64,000 bases of DNA from an uncultured Roseobacter sp. (GTDB lineage Bacteria > Pseudomonadota > Alphaproteobacteria > Rhodobacterales > Rhodobacteraceae). Below are positions 16,584 through 25,751 of the stretch, piece after piece; the stretch's first letter is position 1, and every line of letters starts with the position of its first letter. The DNA is taken from assembly GCF_947493125.1 (NCBI RefSeq), contig NZ_CANLQB010000005.1:369252-433251 (forward strand). Reading direction: 5' to 3'. The notes beneath the pieces were generated by a model. The model searched no databases and was not told the origin of the DNA. It saw nothing but the letters and a program-made list of their open reading frames with translations. A program made the position numbers and the translations under genes.

Positions 16584-17864
16584 TCAGGCGGCAGCGTTTT
16601 TGTTCGCCGCCTTGCGGGCCTTCTTGGCGGGTTTGCCGCTGTTGGCATCGATGAAATCGAGCACCAGGGGGCGGATGTTGCGCCGCCAGCTCTTGCCCGC
16701 AAAGATCCCGTAGTGGCCTGCGCCTTCTTCCACGTGACTGGCCTTCTTCTCGTCCGGCAAGCCGGTGCAGAGATCGAGCGCGGCGATACACTGGCCCGGC
16801 GCCGAGATATCGTCTTTTGACCCTTCGACGGTCTTCACCGCAACAGTGGTGATCTTGCCCATGTCCACTGGCTTGCCTGCGACTGAGAAGCTGTTGCTGG
16901 CAATCTCGCCGTTCTTGAAGATACGTTCCACCGTGCTGAGGTAGAACTCCGCGGTCATATCCATCACGGCAAGATACTCGTCATAGAACTTGTTGTGCTT
17001 GTCGTGGTCCGCCGCCTCGCCGCGCGCAACCCGCGAGATTTGGTCGGTAAAGGCTTTAGCATGCGTCTCGGCATTCATCGAAATGAAGGAGGTCAGTTGC
17101 AGCAGCCCGGGGTAGACCATCCGGCCAACGCCTGGATACTTGAACCCCACACGCTGGATCATCAACTCTTCGAGCTGCCCCATGGTCATGCGATGCCCGA
17201 AATCCGTCACATCCGTGGGCGTTGCGTTCGGGTCGATCGGCCCGCCGATCAACGTCAGGCTGCGCGGTTGTGCGGTCGGGTCTTCCTCGGCCAGATAAGC
17301 GGTTGCAGCCAAGGTCAGAGGAGCGGGCTGGCACACGGCGATCACATGGGTGTCGGGGCCCAGCTCCTTCATGAAATCGACAAGGTAAAGGGTATAATCC
17401 TCCACATCGAACTTGCCTGCACTGACGGGGATGTCGCGCGCATTATGCCAATCGGTGATGTAGAGATCCGCGTCCGGCAGCAGGCTGATCACGGTCGAGC
17501 GCAGAAGCGTGGCATAGTGCCCCGACATCGGTGCCACCAGCAGGACCTTGCGCTCCGGTATCTCGCGACCCGGGACCTCGAAATGCAAAAGATCGCCGAA
17601 ATCGCGTTGTACCACGATCTCCGTGTGGACCAGATGATCCTGTCCGTTGCTCGTCGGTACGGCGGGGATGTTCCAGTCTGGCTTGACCACCATGCGTTGG
17701 AACGTGCGTTCGGTCACCTCACCCCACGCCCGCATCCACGCGACACCGGGGTTTGGAACCATCGCAAAAGCGGGATAAGCTGCCATTGCGTGGGCGGTAG
17801 CACCGAGCCATTGGTTGGTGTTGCGCAGGGTTTCCATCAGGTCGTATGTCGCCATATAGCGCAT
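16584..17864 (-). CDS. phaZ: intracellular polyhydroxybutyrate depolymerase
   Basis: A 426-residue cytoplasmic PHB depolymerase. The nucleophile is a cysteine, C178, in VIAVCQPAPL, the equivalent of the PhaZa1-type lipase-like box. The C-terminal region (EEGAGHYGIFAGKSWRRNI) holds the histidine and is typical of the family. GGAG seven bases before the ATG at 17864 supports this start. The tail is lysine/alanine-rich (KPAKKARKAANKNAAA). It degrades the polymer made by the divergent phaC gene. Confidence 0.95.
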   Translation of the reverse strand: MRYMATYDLMETLRNTNQWLGATAHAMAAYPAFAMVPNPGVAWMRAWGEVTERTFQRMVVKPDWNIPAVPTSNGQDHLVHTEIVVQRDFGDLLHFEVPGREIPERKVLLVAPMSGHYATLLRSTVISLLPDADLYITDWHNARDIPVSAGKFDVEDYTLYLVDFMKELGPDTHVIAVCQPAPLTLAATAYLAEEDPTAQPRSLTLIGGPIDPNATPTDVTDFGHRMTMGQLEELMIQRVGFKYPGVGRMVYPGLLQLTSFISMNAETHAKAFTDQISRVARGEAADHDKHNKFYDEYLAVMDMTAEFYLSTVERIFKNGEIASNSFSVAGKPVDMGKITTVAVKTVEGSKDDISAPGQCIAALDLCTGLPDEKKASHVEEGAGHYGIFAGKSWRRNIRPLVLDFIDANSGKPAKKARKAANKNAAA

Positions 17865-17898
17865 GAGGGGTCTCCTTGTTACAATCCGGTCGCACCGG

Positions 17899-17951
17899 CA
17901 CCTGCAGTCGCTTCGCCCCCTGAAAGCCTACGACGTGATGCTGCAGGTGCA
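17899..17951. promoter_or_regulatory. TGC-rich inverted sites in the phaZ-phaC promoter region
   Basis: CACCTGCAG (17899-17907) and its exact inverse CTGCAGGTG (17941-17949, extended as CTGCAGGTGCA) lie in the 110-bp space between the divergent phaZ and phaC genes. They resemble the CTGC-spacer-GCAG sites found before phaP and phaR in this window and the TGC-rich motifs known for PhaR repressors. Confidence 0.5.
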
Positions 17952-17973
17952 AACATACGAGGGAATAGTTAAC

Positions 17974-19779
17974 ATGACAACATTTTCTGACAGTGACATT
18001 GTCCCGGGGGGTGAAAGCCTCGAGAAAATGACTGAAAATCTCAAGAAAGTTGAGGAGCTGTCAGAACGCTTGCAGCGGGTGTTGACCAACCGGCAGACCC
18101 ACAACCCCGCGCTCGATGGCCCGAATCAAGAGCTTTTTGGCCGCGCAGCACAGGCCTATTGGGCCGAGGCCGTGAACAACCCGGCCAAGATTTTCGAACA
18201 GCAGATGACCTATTGGTCGGACACGATGAAGCAGTTTGTCGAGGCGCAGCACGAGCTGAGCAAGGGCAAGCTGGCCGCACCGGAAGATCCGGGACCGTCT
18301 GACCGGCGCTTCTCGAACCCCTTGTGGGAGACACATCCGTTCTTCAACTATGTGAAAAAACAGTACCTTATCAATGCGGAGGCGCTGACGACCGCGGTGC
18401 AGGAGGTCACACATCTCGATCCGAAGGAAAAGAACCGGCTGCAATACTTCGCGCGGCAGATTGTCGATATGATGTCGCCGACCAACTTCCTCGCCACCAA
18501 TCCCGACGCACTTGAGAAAGCGCTCGAGACGGAAGGTCAGAGTCTCGTGAAGGGTCTTGAGAATTTGATCAGCGACCTGGAGGCCAACAAGGGCGAGTTG
18601 GTTGTCAAACTGGCGGATGAGGGCGCGTTCGAGCTTGGTCGCAACATCGCGACCACGCCGGGCAAGGTCGTCTTCCGCAACCGGATGATGGAGCTGATCC
18701 AGTACACGCCGACCACCGAAGAGGTCCACAAGGTCCCGCTGATCATCTTCCCGCCCTGGATCAATAAATATTATATCCTTGATCTGAAAGAGCAGAACAG
18801 CCTGGTGAAGTGGCTGGTCGATCAGGGTCATACGGTCTTTATGGTGTCCTGGGTCAACCCGGATCCGACCTACCGGGATGTCGGCATGGAGGATTACATC
18901 GAAGACGGATATCTGACCGCGCTCAGCGAGGTGAAGACAATCACCAAGGAGCGTCAGGTCAACGTGATCGGGTATTGCATTGCCGGAACCACGCTGGCTT
19001 TGACCTTGTCTCTGCTGAAACAACGCGGTGACACATCGGTGAAATCCGCCACTTTCTTCACCGCGCTGACGGACTTCTCGGACCAAGGGGAGTTCGCGCC
19101 TTTCCTGACCGATGATTTTATCGACGGGATTGAGGAAGAAGTGGAGGACAAGGGTGTGCTGCCTTCAGTGATCATGGCACGGACGTTTTCCTTCCTGCGC
19201 TCGAACGATCTGATCTATGGCCCCGCGATCAAGAGCTACATGATGGGAGAGACCCCGCCGGCTTTCGATCTGCTCTACTGGAACGGCGATGGTGCCAACC
19301 TGCCTGCCAAGATGGCGATGCAGTATCTGCGGGGGCTCTGCCAGCGGGATGAGCTGGCACAGGGCAGTTTTGAGCTGTTGGGTCACAGGCTCACGCTGGA
19401 TGATGTGGATGTGCCGTTATGCGCCATCGCCTGCGAAACCGACCACATTGCCGCGTGGAAGGACAGCTATCGCGGCGTCCAGCAGATGGGATCGAAGGAT
19501 AAGACCTTCATCATGACCCAGTCGGGCCACATCGCCGGCATCGTCAACCCGCCCACGCGCAAAAAGTACGGACACTATACCAACCCTGATCTGACGCTCC
19601 CGCATGAGGACTGGCAGGCCCAAGCAGATTTCCACGAAGGATCCTGGTGGCCGCGATGGGAAGGCTGGTTGAAGAAGCGGGCGGGCAAGCTGATTCCCGC
19701 ACGCATTCCGGGAACAAAAACGCATCCGGCGCTCTGCGATGCCCCTGGGACCTATGCTGCCAAGAAGGCAACCCTCTGA
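17974..19779 (+). CDS. phaC: class I poly(R)-hydroxyalkanoic acid synthase
   Basis: A 601-residue polymerase of hydroxyacyl-CoA. The catalytic cysteine, C335, is in VIGYCIAGTTLA (the GxCxxG lipase-like box); the aspartate is in CETDHIAAWKDSY and the histidine in QSGHIAGIVNPP. The N-terminal PhaC_N domain includes WVNPDPTYRDVGMEDYIEDG. The frame is open to 17863, but the ATG at 17974 gives the usual length. phaP and phaR follow in the same direction. Confidence 0.97.
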   Translation: MTTFSDSDIVPGGESLEKMTENLKKVEELSERLQRVLTNRQTHNPALDGPNQELFGRAAQAYWAEAVNNPAKIFEQQMTYWSDTMKQFVEAQHELSKGKLAAPEDPGPSDRRFSNPLWETHPFFNYVKKQYLINAEALTTAVQEVTHLDPKEKNRLQYFARQIVDMMSPTNFLATNPDALEKALETEGQSLVKGLENLISDLEANKGELVVKLADEGAFELGRNIATTPGKVVFRNRMMELIQYTPTTEEVHKVPLIIFPPWINKYYILDLKEQNSLVKWLVDQGHTVFMVSWVNPDPTYRDVGMEDYIEDGYLTALSEVKTITKERQVNVIGYCIAGTTLALTLSLLKQRGDTSVKSATFFTALTDFSDQGEFAPFLTDDFIDGIEEEVEDKGVLPSVIMARTFSFLRSNDLIYGPAIKSYMMGETPPAFDLLYWNGDGANLPAKMAMQYLRGLCQRDELAQGSFELLGHRLTLDDVDVPLCAIACETDHIAAWKDSYRGVQQMGSKDKTFIMTQSGHIAGIVNPPTRKKYGHYTNPDLTLPHEDWQAQADFHEGSWWPRWEGWLKKRAGKLIPARIPGTKTHPALCDAPGTYAAKKATL

Positions 19780-19814
19780 TTCCAAAATGGCTTTCCGCCG
19801 TGTCAAGAAATATG

Positions 19815-19853
19815 CTGCAGTGCAGAAAAATGACTTGAAATGCTGCGGTGCGG
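19815..19853 (+). promoter_or_regulatory. probable PhaR sites before phaP
   Basis: CTGC-AGT-GCAG (19815-19825) is a perfect CTGC-N3-GCAG dyad, and CTGCGGTGCGG (19843-19853) is a one-mismatch second copy 28 bp downstream. They lie 67-105 bp before the phasin start, where the promoter should be. Confidence 0.6.
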
Positions 19854-19919
19854 CATGTATATTTTGTGCAGACGCAGAGAAGTGGGGATGATCCCGCAAG
19901 CGCAAGAGGAATTGAAGAG

Positions 19920-20366
19920 ATGACCAAGACACCTGACATGACCGCGATGTTCAAAGACGTCATGGGCGCGTTTCCGATCGACACAGCAGCGATGGAAGAC
20001 GCATTCAAGACAACCGCGTCCCTGAACGAAAAACTGTCCGGCGTGGCCCTGACCGCGGCCGAGAAATCCACCGAGATTTCCAGCAAGTGGACCCAAGACA
20101 CACTGGCCAAACTGGCTGAGATGTCCAAAGCGAAATCCGAGCCTGTCGACTACGCAAAAGCCATGACAGACTTCGCATCCGCCTACTCGGAAACTGCCGC
20201 TGAGCACATGGCTGCTTTCGCCGAAGTCGCGAAGAAAGCGCAGATGGACACCGTCGAGTTGATGATGGCTGCTGGCAAAGACATGAGCGAAGACGCTTCT
20301 GCCGCTGTCAAGAAAGCCACCAAAGAAGCAACTGCTGCGGTCAAGAAAGCAGCAACTGCGAAGTAA
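19920..20366 (+). CDS. phaP: phasin (PHB granule-coating protein)
   Basis: A 148-residue, largely helical, amphipathic protein of the phasin_2 family, which coats PHB granules. The start at 19920 follows GAGGAATTGAAGAG. The body (residues 5-115) is rich in Ala, Met, Lys and Glu (MFKDVMGAFPIDTAAMEDAF). The C-terminus is a lysine/alanine repeat (AAVKKATKEATAAVKKAATAK) that may bind DNA, as in PhaM-like or H1-like phasins. A strong terminator follows, so it can be transcribed alone under PhaR control. Confidence 0.93.
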   Translation: MTKTPDMTAMFKDVMGAFPIDTAAMEDAFKTTASLNEKLSGVALTAAEKSTEISSKWTQDTLAKLAEMSKAKSEPVDYAKAMTDFASAYSETAAEHMAAFAEVAKKAQMDTVELMMAAGKDMSEDASAAVKKATKEATAAVKKAATAK

Positions 20367-20413
20367 CCAGTTCCTGGTTCGCGCCTGTTTCCTCCCTGAA
20401 TGGCGCATACGGC

Positions 20414-20447
20414 AAGGGCGGGCTTTTTCAAGCCCGCCCTTTCTTTT
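20414..20447 (+). terminator. intrinsic terminator of phaP
   Basis: A perfect 12-bp stem, AAGGGCGGGCTT / AAGCCCGCCCTT, with a TTTC loop is followed by TCTTTTT. It separates phaP from phaR. Confidence 0.95.
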
Positions 20448-20466
20448 TGTAAAACCCTGTCCTAAG

Positions 20467-20477
20467 CTGCAATGCAG
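20467..20477 (+). promoter_or_regulatory. probable PhaR autoregulatory site
   Basis: CTGC-AAT-GCAG is a perfect CTGC-N3-GCAG dyad 23 bp before the phaR start. It matches the phaP site exactly outside the spacer, so autorepression by PhaR is likely. Confidence 0.6.
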
Positions 20478-20499
20478 CGTCGGATGAGGGAGAAGTCTC

Positions 20500-21063
20500 A
20501 TGGCTGAAAAAGACAAACCGTTGCTGATCAAGCGTTATGCCAGCCGCCGCCTCTACAACACAGAGACCAGTGACTACGTTACTTTGGAAGATATCGCGAC
20601 CCTGATCCGGGAAGGGCGCGAGGTTCAAATCGTCGATCTGAAGTCAGGCGACGACCTCACGCGTCAGTACCTTCTGCAGATCATCGCCGAACACGAAAGC
20701 CGTGGCGAGAGCGTGCTGCCGGTGGACGTGCTGAACGATCTGGTGCGCAGCTACATGACCCCGGGTGCGAGCATCGTTCCGCAGTTCTTGCAGGCGTCCT
20801 TCGAAATGCTGCGTGATGGTCAGAGCCAAATGATGGACAAGATGACCGCCATGAACCCGATGGCGAAGATGCCTGGTTTCGAGTTGATGCAGGCGCAGCA
20901 ACAGGCCTTCATGAAAGCGATGACAGGCGGGCTGGGCACCACCAGCGGATGGAGCTCTCCGGACAAGGATGACGAAGAGGCGGACGGCGAAAGCGGTGAA
21001 GACCTCGATGCGATCAAGAAACAGCTTGCCGATTTGCAAGACAAGCTCTCCAGGCTGAAGTGA
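20500..21063 (+). CDS. phaR: PHB synthesis repressor PhaR
   Basis: A 187-residue regulator. The N-terminal DNA-binding domain is unmistakable (IKRYASRRLYNTETSDYVTLEDIATLI), followed by the PHB-accumulation regulatory domain (VLNDLVRSYMTPGASIVPQFLQ). The C-terminus is acidic and ends in a short helix (LDAIKKQLADLQDKLSRLK). PhaR represses phaP and itself and is released by binding PHB. The gene has its own promoter after the phaP terminator and a dyad site just upstream. Confidence 0.96.
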   Translation: MAEKDKPLLIKRYASRRLYNTETSDYVTLEDIATLIREGREVQIVDLKSGDDLTRQYLLQIIAEHESRGESVLPVDVLNDLVRSYMTPGASIVPQFLQASFEMLRDGQSQMMDKMTAMNPMAKMPGFELMQAQQQAFMKAMTGGLGTTSGWSSPDKDDEEADGESGEDLDAIKKQLADLQDKLSRLK

Positions 21064-21067
21064 GGCG

Positions 21068-22255
21068 CTAGGCCACCGCGGGATGCGGTGTTGCCGTCAC
21101 CTGTGCGATCGCACCCAGCAGAACCTCTGACACTGCATCCAACTCGGACATACTCAACCGTACGGGCAACCGCACGTCGCAGGCGCGCATCAGCATGGCG
21201 CGGGTCTGCGGCAGCTCGGGCAGGTCTTCTATGAATTGCCAGTTCCAGAACGCGCGGGCATTGTCCGCGCTCTGACCAAAGACCTGAACCTTGACGCCCG
21301 CAGTATCCGCCGTGCGCGCGAAGGCTGCGACGGTTGCGTCATCGAGCCCCACCAGATTGAACTGAATGCTGTCCGGCGCGCGCTCTTCGCCGTCCAGCGG
21401 TGCGGGGACGTCGATGAAGGGCGATTGGTTCAGCTGTGCTGCCACGTAGTCGTGATTGCGCCGCCCGTCCCGCACCCGCTGGGGCAGGGCATCCAGTTGC
21501 GGGCGGATCAGAGCGGCCGAGAGATTGTTCAGCCGCAGATTGTAGAGCGGCAGCTTGTTCTGATGCCGTGAGAAGGTCTCAAGCAGCACCGGGTGTTTCT
21601 TCCAGTTATGCTCGTAGGCGCCTGACATGATGATCGCGCGGGCGACGAGATCAGCGTCATCCGTGATCAGTATGCCGCCTTCGCCCGCATTCACCATCTT
21701 GTAGGACTGGAAAGAAAAGCAGCCGACCTTGCCGATGGTTCCGATCTTCTGTCCACGCCACAGCGTTCCGAGCGAGTGCGCGGCGTCTTCAATCACGGGT
21801 ACGCCCTCGGCGCCGCACAGCCCCAAGATCGCGTCCATGTCCGACGTATGGCCTCGCATGTGACTGATGATCACCGCATCCGCCTGCGGTAGCTTGGCAG
21901 CAAAATCGTCGAGGTCGATGCGGTAGGTTTCGTCCACCTCGCAAAGCAGCGGCACGCAATCGGCGTGCACAACCGATGATGGCACGGCCGCGAATGTGAA
22001 CCCGGGGATCAGCACCCGAGCCCCGCGCGGCAGATCCAGCGCCTTGAGCGACAAGAACAGCGCGGCCGAGCAGGACGACACGGCCAACGCATATTTGCTG
22101 CCCATCAACTGTGCGAATTCCGCTTCCAGAAGTGCGACCGGCGCGTCGGATGCAGCCGTGTAGCGGAAGAGATCGCCGCTCTGCAGCAACCGGTCGATCT
22201 CGGCACGGGCGGCGTCCGGAATTGGCTCGGCTGCGTGCATGTCGGGAAGCGTCAT
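21068..22255 (-). CDS. DegT/DnrJ/EryC1/StrS-family PLP aminotransferase
   Basis: A 395-residue fold-type I aminotransferase. The PLP lysine is in SFQSYKMVNAGEGG; VIEDAAHSLGT carries the cofactor-binding aspartate, and SSCSAALFLSLKAL the phosphate-binding segment. The family usually transaminates keto-sugars, but no sugar-nucleotide genes are near. It lies at the end of the polyamine-type cluster on the same strand, 87 bp after the FAD oxidase gene. It may act on a product of that pathway; this is inference only. Confidence 0.88.
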   Translation of the reverse strand: MTLPDMHAAEPIPDAARAEIDRLLQSGDLFRYTAASDAPVALLEAEFAQLMGSKYALAVSSCSAALFLSLKALDLPRGARVLIPGFTFAAVPSSVVHADCVPLLCEVDETYRIDLDDFAAKLPQADAVIISHMRGHTSDMDAILGLCGAEGVPVIEDAAHSLGTLWRGQKIGTIGKVGCFSFQSYKMVNAGEGGILITDDADLVARAIIMSGAYEHNWKKHPVLLETFSRHQNKLPLYNLRLNNLSAALIRPQLDALPQRVRDGRRNHDYVAAQLNQSPFIDVPAPLDGEERAPDSIQFNLVGLDDATVAAFARTADTAGVKVQVFGQSADNARAFWNWQFIEDLPELPQTRAMLMRACDVRLPVRLSMSELDAVSEVLLGAIAQVTATPHPAVA

Positions 22256-22342
22256 ATTTGGATTTCCTTAATATGATTTTCCAAAATAGTAAATCAACGC
22301 AGCAGGACCGCCAAGTGAATAGTTTGTGACGTCCATGGAGCC

Positions 22343-23647
22343 TCAGATCCCCAACCGGTCGCGCAATGCGTACCAGCTCATGGCAAGCACCAGCAGCGGC
22401 GTGCGCAAAGCACCGCCGCCGGGAAAGGCGGGTGTCGGAATAGCCGACATCGTGTCAAAGCCATCGGTCTCCCCCGCGATGGCATCTGCCATCAGCTTGC
22501 CGGCGTGGGTGGCCGTCCCGACGCCATGGCCGGAATAGCCGGATGCGGACAGCACATTCGGCGCAACCCGCGCGAGGTAAGGAAATCGCTTCAGCGTGAT
22601 CCCGAGGGTGCCGCCCCACGCATAGTCGATCTTGACGCCCTTGAGGTGCGGAAAGATCTGTTCCATCGGTTTGCGCACGGTCGCGGCAATGTCTCGTGGA
22701 AACTTGTACCCGTAACTCTCCCCGCCCCCGAACAGGAGGCGCCCGTCATGGCTCAGGCGGAAATAATTCACAACGAACCGGCTGTCCGCGACGGCGATGT
22801 CTTTGGTCAACAGCCGCTTTGTCTCGTCGCCCAAGGGCTCTGTTGCAACGATGAAGTTGTTGATCGGCATCACCCGCGCCGACACCGATGGGGCCAGCGA
22901 CGACAGATAGCCGTTGCACGCCAGGACCACATGATCTGCGATCACGCGGCCGGCATCCGTGCGAACCGTCGCGGGAGACCCCGCGTCCAGGCGATGCACG
23001 CAGGAGCGCTCGTGGATCTGCACTCCGGCCTCCTGCGCTGCGCGTGCCAGACCCAAGGCAAAGGCGAGGGGGTGCAAATGTGCTGCACCCATATCCAGCA
23101 GCCCACCTTTGTAGGACGGCGATGGGCAGAGCGCATGACAGGCCTCCGCATCCAGCGGCGCCACATCCATATATCCGTAGCGCTCGGTCAAAAGGGCGGC
23201 GTAGTCCTGCAGATCGGCTACATCCGCTGCCTGTGAGGCCGTGTAGGCGATCCCCGGTTTCAAGTGGCAGTCGATCCGGTGTTCCTCGACAAGCGCTTTC
23301 ACCAGCCCCTTCGCGTCTTCCGCCAGATCCCACAAGGCCCGCGCGCGGCTTTCACCCACCATCCGCTCAAGCTTGTCCTGATCGACCCGCTGCCCGCTGC
23401 CCAACTGGCCGCCATTGCGCCCCGATGCGCCAAAGCCAACCCGATGCGCGTCCAGGACCACGACCCGACGTCCAGCTTTGGCCAGGTGCAATGCGGCGGA
23501 GAGACCGGTATAGCCCGCGCCAATGACGCAGACATCTGCTCTGAGCTCGCCGCGGAGCGCATCGAATGGCGGCAGGGGAGGGGTGGTTGCGGCGTACCAG
23601 CTTGCCGGATACGCACCCACCTCGTCATTCGCGTAGAGCAAGTTCAC
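22343..23647 (-). CDS. FAD-dependent oxidoreductase (PuuB-like)
   Basis: A 434-residue DAO-type flavoenzyme. The dinucleotide-binding motif is VIGAGYTGLSAALHLA (GxGxxG, about residues 42-57), with the ribose-binding VVVLDAHRVGFGASGRNGGQ after it. The C-terminus has SGYSGHGVGTATHAGKLMADAI, typical of gamma-glutamylputrescine oxidase and related amine oxidases. In the Puu pathway this enzyme oxidises gamma-glutamylputrescine. The neighbouring ligase and amidotransferase genes support that role, but the exact amine is unproven. Confidence 0.85.
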   Translation of the reverse strand: MNLLYANDEVGAYPASWYAATTPPLPPFDALRGELRADVCVIGAGYTGLSAALHLAKAGRRVVVLDAHRVGFGASGRNGGQLGSGQRVDQDKLERMVGESRARALWDLAEDAKGLVKALVEEHRIDCHLKPGIAYTASQAADVADLQDYAALLTERYGYMDVAPLDAEACHALCPSPSYKGGLLDMGAAHLHPLAFALGLARAAQEAGVQIHERSCVHRLDAGSPATVRTDAGRVIADHVVLACNGYLSSLAPSVSARVMPINNFIVATEPLGDETKRLLTKDIAVADSRFVVNYFRLSHDGRLLFGGGESYGYKFPRDIAATVRKPMEQIFPHLKGVKIDYAWGGTLGITLKRFPYLARVAPNVLSASGYSGHGVGTATHAGKLMADAIAGETDGFDTMSAIPTPAFPGGGALRTPLLVLAMSWYALRDRLGI

Positions 23648-23708
23648 CGCAGTATCCCTTCACCGCTCCAAGAGACACCCCGCGAAGCCCGCGCCACGGC
23701 CCGCCCGC

Positions 23709-25067
23709 TCACACGTTCAGCAGCAGGTGCTCGCGCTCCCAAGGCGAGATGACCTGAAGGAACTCTTCATACTCCGCCCGCTTCACGATCGAGTAGACCC
23801 GCGCAAACTCGGCCCCCAAAACCTCGTGCAATTCGGTGGCCTCTTCGAAGAGATCCAGCGCCGAGCCCAACACACGGGGAATGTCGCCGTCGCCGTCATA
23901 GGCATCGCCTTTGAACTCGGCGGCGGGCGGTGTCTTCTGCACCAACCCGAGATACCCGCAGGCCAGGCTCGCCGCGATCCCGAGATAGGGGTTGACGTCC
24001 ATCCCCGTCAGGCGGTTTTCCACCCGGCGCGCCTCGGGCGTGGACAAGGGGATCCGGATCCCCGTGGTCCGGTTGTCCCGACCCCAGTGCAGATTGATCG
24101 GCGCCGCCTGATCCTTCACATAACGGCGGTAGCTGTTCACGTAGGGTGCGATCACCGCCATGGCTGGGGGCAGGTGTGTCTGCAGCCCCGCAATGAAATG
24201 CCCAAACGCGTCCGTCTCCTCCGCATCAGGACCCGAGAAGATATTGGCGCGCGTCTCGGTATCGAGGATCGAGTGGTGAATGTGCATGGCACTCCCCGGC
24301 TCATCCGCGATGGGCTTGGCCATGAAGGTCGCAAAACAGTCATGCCGCAGGGCCGCTTCCCGGATCAGCCGCTTGAAGTAGAACACCTCATCCGCGAGTT
24401 TGACCGGATCGCCATGGCGCAGGTTGATCTCAAGCTGCCCCGCGCCGCCTTCCTGAGTGATCCCGTCGATCTCGAAACCCTGGGCTTCCGCAAAATCATA
24501 GATGTCGTCGATCACCGGGCCGAACTCATCCACCGCCGTCATAGAATAGGCCTGCCGTGCCGCAGCGGGCCGACCCGAGCGCCCCATCATCGGCTCGATG
24601 TCATGGGCGGGGTCGATATTTCGGGCCACGAGGAAGAACTCCATCTCCGGGGCGACAACGGGCTCCCATCCCTTGTCGCGGTAGAGCTGGCACACGCGCT
24701 TCAGAACGTTGCGCGGGCTGAAGGGCACCGGAACATCGGCGCGATCATAGGCGTCGTGGATCACTTGCAGCGTCCAGTCGCCCGTCCAGGGGGCGGCAGT
24801 GGCCGTCGTCATGTCGGGCTTGAGAATCATGTCCTTTTCGATGAACCCGTCGTCTCCAGCGGCCTCGCCCCAGTCGCCGGTGATGGTCTGGTAGAAGATA
24901 CTGTCCGGCAGGTGGAAGTAGGCCTGTCGCGCGAACTTGGAGGCCGGGACCGCCTTGCCGCGCGCAATCCCCGGCAAATCGGAGATGATGCACTCGACCT
25001 CATCCAACCGGCGCCCGTCGAGATAAAGTTGCGCCGCCGCGGGCAAATCGTCTGTCCAATCCGGCAT
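23709..25067 (-). CDS. glutamine synthetase family protein (PuuA-like), copy 2
   Basis: A 452-residue GS-fold ligase. GSAMHIHHSI carries the nucleotide/glutamate-binding histidines, NRTTGIRIPLSTPEARRVENRL is the arginine-rich flap, and MEFFLVARN and QLEINLRHGD hold the metal-binding glutamates. No adenylylation-type tyrosine loop is apparent, as in PuuA-type gamma-glutamyl-amine ligases. Its ATG overlaps the amidotransferase stop by one base. It is a diverged paralogue of the GS-like gene at 25752-27086. Confidence 0.88.
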   Translation of the reverse strand: MPDWTDDLPAAAQLYLDGRRLDEVECIISDLPGIARGKAVPASKFARQAYFHLPDSIFYQTITGDWGEAAGDDGFIEKDMILKPDMTTATAAPWTGDWTLQVIHDAYDRADVPVPFSPRNVLKRVCQLYRDKGWEPVVAPEMEFFLVARNIDPAHDIEPMMGRSGRPAAARQAYSMTAVDEFGPVIDDIYDFAEAQGFEIDGITQEGGAGQLEINLRHGDPVKLADEVFYFKRLIREAALRHDCFATFMAKPIADEPGSAMHIHHSILDTETRANIFSGPDAEETDAFGHFIAGLQTHLPPAMAVIAPYVNSYRRYVKDQAAPINLHWGRDNRTTGIRIPLSTPEARRVENRLTGMDVNPYLGIAASLACGYLGLVQKTPPAAEFKGDAYDGDGDIPRVLGSALDLFEEATELHEVLGAEFARVYSIVKRAEYEEFLQVISPWEREHLLLNV

Positions 25068-25744
25068 CAGGCCCTCTCTTTCTTAAAAAATGCGGCCATC
25101 ATCTCGGCGATCTCCATCCGGTCAGTTGGCAGTTTCAGCCGGTCGGCAGCCTGCTCCAGCAAGGCGTCTGGTACCACGCCTTTGCCCCGGGTCCGGATCA
25201 GCCCGTCGATGAAGTCAGATGCATACTCGGGGTGTGGCTGGATGGTCCAGATCAGATCACCGTAAAGCAGCCCCGCGTTCTCGCAAAACGCATTCCGCGC
25301 GAAGATCTCTGCGTTCGGCGGTCTTTCCACGACCTGATCCTGGTGCCAGGCGTTTATCGCCATACGCTTGTTACCGACCTCATATTCCGTTCGACCCACG
25401 GCCCAGCCGCCACTGAATTTCTCCACGCGCCCTCCCATGGCCTGCGCGATGATCTGATGGCCAAAACAGACACCGATCACCGGGCGCCCCGCGGCATATG
25501 CGGCGCGGATGAAGGCCTCGAGCGGGGGGATCCAGTCATGCGGCTCATAGGCGCCGTGTTTGGAACCGGTGATCAGCCATCCATCTGCCGCCTTGACGCT
25601 GCCGGGGATGTCGCCATCGCAGACACTCCAGCCCTGAAACTCAAATCCATGACCCGCGAGCAATCGCGCAAAATATTGATCATAAAGTCCACCGTCCATC
25701 ATGTTGTCCGGCGGGTGCCCTGTGATCAGAATGCCGATCTTCAT
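25067..25744 (-). CDS. class I glutamine amidotransferase domain protein (PuuD-like role)
   Basis: A 225-residue single-domain protein. The nucleophile cysteine is in VIGVCFGHQIIAQ and the histidine-glutamate pair in IQPHPEYAS. It is of the GuaA-N/GATase-1 type rather than the Peptidase_C26 type of E. coli PuuD, but its place between two gamma-glutamyl ligase genes suggests hydrolysis of a gamma-glutamyl amide. Alternatively it supplies ammonia to a partner. The gene overlaps the next by one base. Confidence 0.87.
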   Translation of the reverse strand: MKIGILITGHPPDNMMDGGLYDQYFARLLAGHGFEFQGWSVCDGDIPGSVKAADGWLITGSKHGAYEPHDWIPPLEAFIRAAYAAGRPVIGVCFGHQIIAQAMGGRVEKFSGGWAVGRTEYEVGNKRMAINAWHQDQVVERPPNAEIFARNAFCENAGLLYGDLIWTIQPHPEYASDFIDGLIRTRGKGVVPDALLEQAADRLKLPTDRMEIAEMMAAFFKKERA

Positions 25745-25751
25745 AAGTGCC

